Below, piece by piece: positions 61,601-64,000 of a stretch of DNA of 64,000 bases. How positions within the stretch are numbered: position 1 is the first letter of the stretch; each line of letters begins with the position of its first letter. The DNA comes from Setophaga petechia (lineage: Eukaryota; Chordata; Aves; Passeriformes; Parulidae). The DNA lies in assembly GCA_024362935.1 (NCBI GenBank), contig JANCRA010000012.1, positions 4,340,001-4,404,000 on the forward strand. Reading direction: 5' to 3'. The position numbers and the translations under genes are program-made. The notes beneath the pieces are model-generated. The model worked only from the letters and a program-made list of their open reading frames with translations. It was not told the origin of the DNA and did no database searches.

Positions 61601-63411
61601 TACAGTTTGTCCACTAACTGCTCTCATTGCACAAGACCATTTTTACTGTTTTTTTATTTTTTTTCTTTTTGTGTGTGGTTTGTTTGTTTGTCTGTTTTTG
61701 AATCACAGTGTTCTGGCCTGTTGGGATAGAGTGCTTCTCAGGCTTTTCTATCAGAATGTGCAGATGATGTGCAGGTGATAGAACTAACCTCACTCTGAAA
61801 GCCTGGTCTGAGGAACACCACCAGGCCCTGAGCTCTGACATACATCAGAAAGATTTGTCATACTCTGAAGTTTGTATATAAGGCATTGCATTTAAATTTG
61901 GAGAACTCATCTGAGTTCTCCAGATCATATGTGGAAAGCAAATACAATTTATTTAACTGGTAAAAACTTGTAGATCTACAGGAATATAAGCAATAGCCAT
62001 ACAGATATCAGTGGTAACAAAATGTGTTGCATGCAAACTGATTAAGAATTGGTAAATCTAAAGAGTGTTTTGTCAGTATTCATTTAACAGAATTTCAAAG
62101 AGATTTGGAGCTAAGCAGTTCATTATGTCCTTTTTTGAAACTAAGTAGAACTTATTACATCTTTGCCCAGTTCTTTCCAGATATATGTAGTTATTTTTTA
62201 ATTACTTAAGACTTTTTCTCTGCTGGAAAGTTATGTTAGAAAGTATCTATTGAATTTGTGGTTTTGATCTATTTCTGTGCAGTTACAGATACACAGTACT
62301 GCTGTATTTAGAGCACAGTTGAATTTAGCTGAAAACAATATAAAAATAAACTGTACAGTTACTTCAGAAAGAACTTTTTAACATGAAAATAATATCCTGG
62401 GAGATCTGTTGAATGGAGTCAGAAGCAAGATAACACTTGGCTAAGAAATGAAATTGAAAGGCTTGTTAAGGCAAACCTATGTGTTGGAGCTTGGTTTGAA
62501 AAATTACAAAAGCAATAATAGTCATACAAAAATATATACGTTTGACTAACCTAAGGATCAAGTAGCTGACCAGCTGGGACATGGATAGATAGATGATATT
62601 GTTTATCTTATGAACATAGGAAGAAATATTCCAAGTAAATCATAGAGATTGGTTTGTTTTCACACTTTACCAATCCACAGAAGAAAACATAAAATACAGC
62701 AGCAAGAGACTAATAGTATGTCCTGATTCTTTCCATCAGGAATATTTATTTTCATGGGATAGACCACAACTTCTGTATATAAACTCTCTTTTTTAACCAT
62801 CAACAAATTTTAGCTCATAAAAAATAGTTACTTGGATAAACATGAAATGCTGTGTTTTAATAAACGTGACTTAAACCTTCATTTTGTTTATCTTCATATT
62901 TTATTCTGTCTTTAAAAAGAAATGAATTATAATCTTATTAAGACTATTTCATCCAATATTTTAAAAAAACAAACAAAAGGAATAATGAAGATCCAAAATA
63001 ATTTCTGTGTCTGTTGTATTTTAGAACCAATGAAGTGCAGCACCAAAGGCCAAATCCTCTGTGCATTGATGGTTGTCCACTGTGCTCAGGACTTCCTGTC
63101 AAGAATAGTTCATAGAGAAACTTAGCACATTAATCTTTGCCTAGTACAGGAGTCTCTGCATTTTACAACGAAACACGCACAAATGTCGGTATCTGAGAAT
63201 GATGAAGTTGAGTTTTGCTAACAATACCTAAGAATGTTGTTTCCTTTGGTAGCTTAAGATCTCTCAGTTACTCATGTAATGAACAAGTTATTTTCAACTG
63301 ATGCCTGTATGTGAGCAGTATATGAACTGAGATCCAAGGTCCCCAAACTCCAGCACTGATCATCTGCAGATGGTGGTTGCAACAAAATCTGTGAAACACA
63401 ATCATGAAATA

Positions 63412-63584
63412 ATAGAATCATAGGTTTGGTTGGAAGGGACCTTAAAGACCATCCAGCTCTAAACCCCTGCCACGGGCAGGGATGTTTTTGATTAGAACAA
63501 GTTGCTCCTAGCCTGGTTCAATGTGGCCCTGAACACTTCCACGGCAGGGACATCCACAACTCCTTCCTCTTTCAGTTTGAAGCC
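63412..63584 (-). mobile_element. CR1 LINE 3' fragment
   Basis: Read on the plus strand it starts with the reversed CR1 terminus ATAGAATCATAGGTTTGGTT, then GGAAGGGACCTTAAAGACCA, CACTTCCACGGCAGGGACAT and CCACAACTCC, so the element is on the minus strand. The next words, CCTCTTTCAGTTTGAAGCC, normally lie some 80-90 bases further in, so an internal deletion near 63570 is likely. The fragment stops where the LTR begins at about 63585. Confidence 0.9.
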
Positions 63585-63716
63585 TGCGATAGTCCGTGGG
63601 TCTCTAGGCTTAATATAATCCAGAACCGGCTCGCTCAATACTAAAGTCCACACGGCACCGCATGAACGAGACAAAACATGAGAAGCGCTCTTCCCCACGT
63701 GGGAGCAAATATCCTG

Positions 63717-63722
63717 TTTATT
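63717..63722 (-). promoter_or_regulatory. LTR polyadenylation signal AATAAA
   Basis: TTTATT on the plus strand, AATAAA on the minus strand, in the context GCCAATAAACAGG. It lies downstream of the TATA-like box at a spacing usual for LTRs with a short R. Confidence 0.65.
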
Positions 63723-63792
63723 GGCTTGAGTCAGGATACACATGCAGATGGAGACCCCAAGCAGGAAAGAAGACGGGGCCCCCCTGTGGCAG

Positions 63793-63802
63793 AGTTTTAT
63801 GC
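63793..63802 (-). promoter_or_regulatory. LTR TATA-like box
   Basis: On the minus strand GCATAAAACT, preceded by GC-rich sequence with CCAAT and GC boxes and followed about 75 bases later by AATAAA. This is the normal order of a retroviral core promoter. Confidence 0.6.
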
Positions 63803-64000
63803 CCCAGGTGATGGGGGCGGGGAAAGAGGACCGCGGCCAATGGGATAACATTGGGGAGGGGCGAGGGGAGGGGCCACCCATGGGGCAGACCACCAGGGAT
63901 CGAGACCAGGGGGGTGAGGGAGGAACCATGTGAGGGGGAACATACCATCCACGTGACCCAATAACATTTTTTCCAACACCCAGTGCAACCAACTGAATGA

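Larger units (their letters stand above)
57464..63411. other. AT-rich intergenic DNA, no gene recognised
   Basis: No exon, RNA gene or named transposon recognised in about 6 kb. It holds a possible conserved element (58180-58340), a 36-base alternating purine-pyrimidine run (58664-58699), a T-rich run (60396-60410) and a T/G low-complexity part (61640-61700). A moderately GC-richer part at 61715-61850 is unassigned. Confidence 0.7.
63585..63978 (-). mobile_element. CpG-rich LTR, minus strand, probably young
   Basis: On the minus strand it runs from TGTTGGAAAAAATG (63978 leftwards) to GGACTATCGCA (63585), so both ends fit TG...CA; length about 394. It carries two CACGTG boxes, two CCAAT words, a GC box (GGGGGCGGGG), a TATA-like GCATAAAACT and AATAAA about 75 bases after it. 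Preserved CpGs are dense, unlike the decayed LTRs elsewhere in the window, which suggests recent insertion. It sits in or beside a CR1 copy. The window ends 22 bases beyond it, so I cannot tell a solo LTR from the 3' LTR of a provirus, although no polypurine tract precedes it. Family not named. Confidence 0.75.

Noticed and set aside
17164..63978. Full-length proviruses around the LTRs
   Set aside because: No primer-binding site, polypurine tract or gag, pol or env remnant was seen beside any LTR, and no paired LTRs of one family lie at provirus distance.
63492..63992. Minus-strand frame of 166 codons at the right edge
   Set aside because: It lies across a solo LTR and CR1 boundary; LTRs of this kind do not encode proteins here, and the proline-rich sequence reflects GC-rich DNA.
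1..64000. CRISPR arrays, operons, rRNA or intact tRNA genes
   Set aside because: No regularly spaced repeats, no ribosome-binding sites, no rRNA words, and the only tRNA-like sequence is the head of the SINE. The window is vertebrate, not microbial.

Overview
The window looks like 64 kb of intergenic (or very large intron) DNA from a bird, most likely a passerine. It is AT-rich. I could not support any protein-coding exon or RNA gene: all open frames are short, repeat-derived or low in complexity. The avian call rests on several 3' ends of CR1 retroposons, on bird-type endogenous-retrovirus LTRs, and on one SINE that joins a tRNA-Ile-like head to a CR1-like tail, an arrangement known from songbirds (TguSINE1-like). 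Family matches come from remembered consensus sequences, not from a search.

Layout. 1-6418: AT-rich unique DNA with a small tandem duplication. 6419-7458: an unassigned GC-richer block followed by a solo LTR (+). 7459-13862: unique DNA with the SINE (9108-9242), a purine-rich tract and short tandem repeats. 13863-15180: a CR1 3' end (+) and a much older CR1-like relic (-). 17164-17537: a compact LTR (+) with a terminal hairpin. 17538-35186: mostly unremarkable DNA with a near-perfect 101-bp tandem duplication at 29905 and an AC microsatellite at 32859. 35187-35859: a second LTR related to the one near 7 kb. 41931-42376, 47531-48268 and 52358-52850: three CR1 segments. 45215-45430: a possible retrocopy with a poly(A) tail on the minus strand. 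50479-52146: a long (about 1.7 kb) LTR carrying a 16-unit TGACG/TGGCG pentamer array. 55800-56310: another LTR, flanked by two copies of an uncharacterised ~110-bp repeat at 54941 and 57358. 63412-63978: a CR1 fragment (-) abutting a CpG-rich, probably young LTR (-) at the window edge.

There is no gene network to describe. The LTRs carry their own TATA-like boxes and poly(A) signals, but none is attached to gag, pol or env remnants that I can see, so they look like solo LTRs. I found no new biological system. The points most worth checking are the pentamer array in the long LTR, the duplicated 110-bp unit, the young right-edge LTR, the possible retrocopy, and a few TAAT-rich or CpG-retaining stretches that may be conserved non-coding elements.
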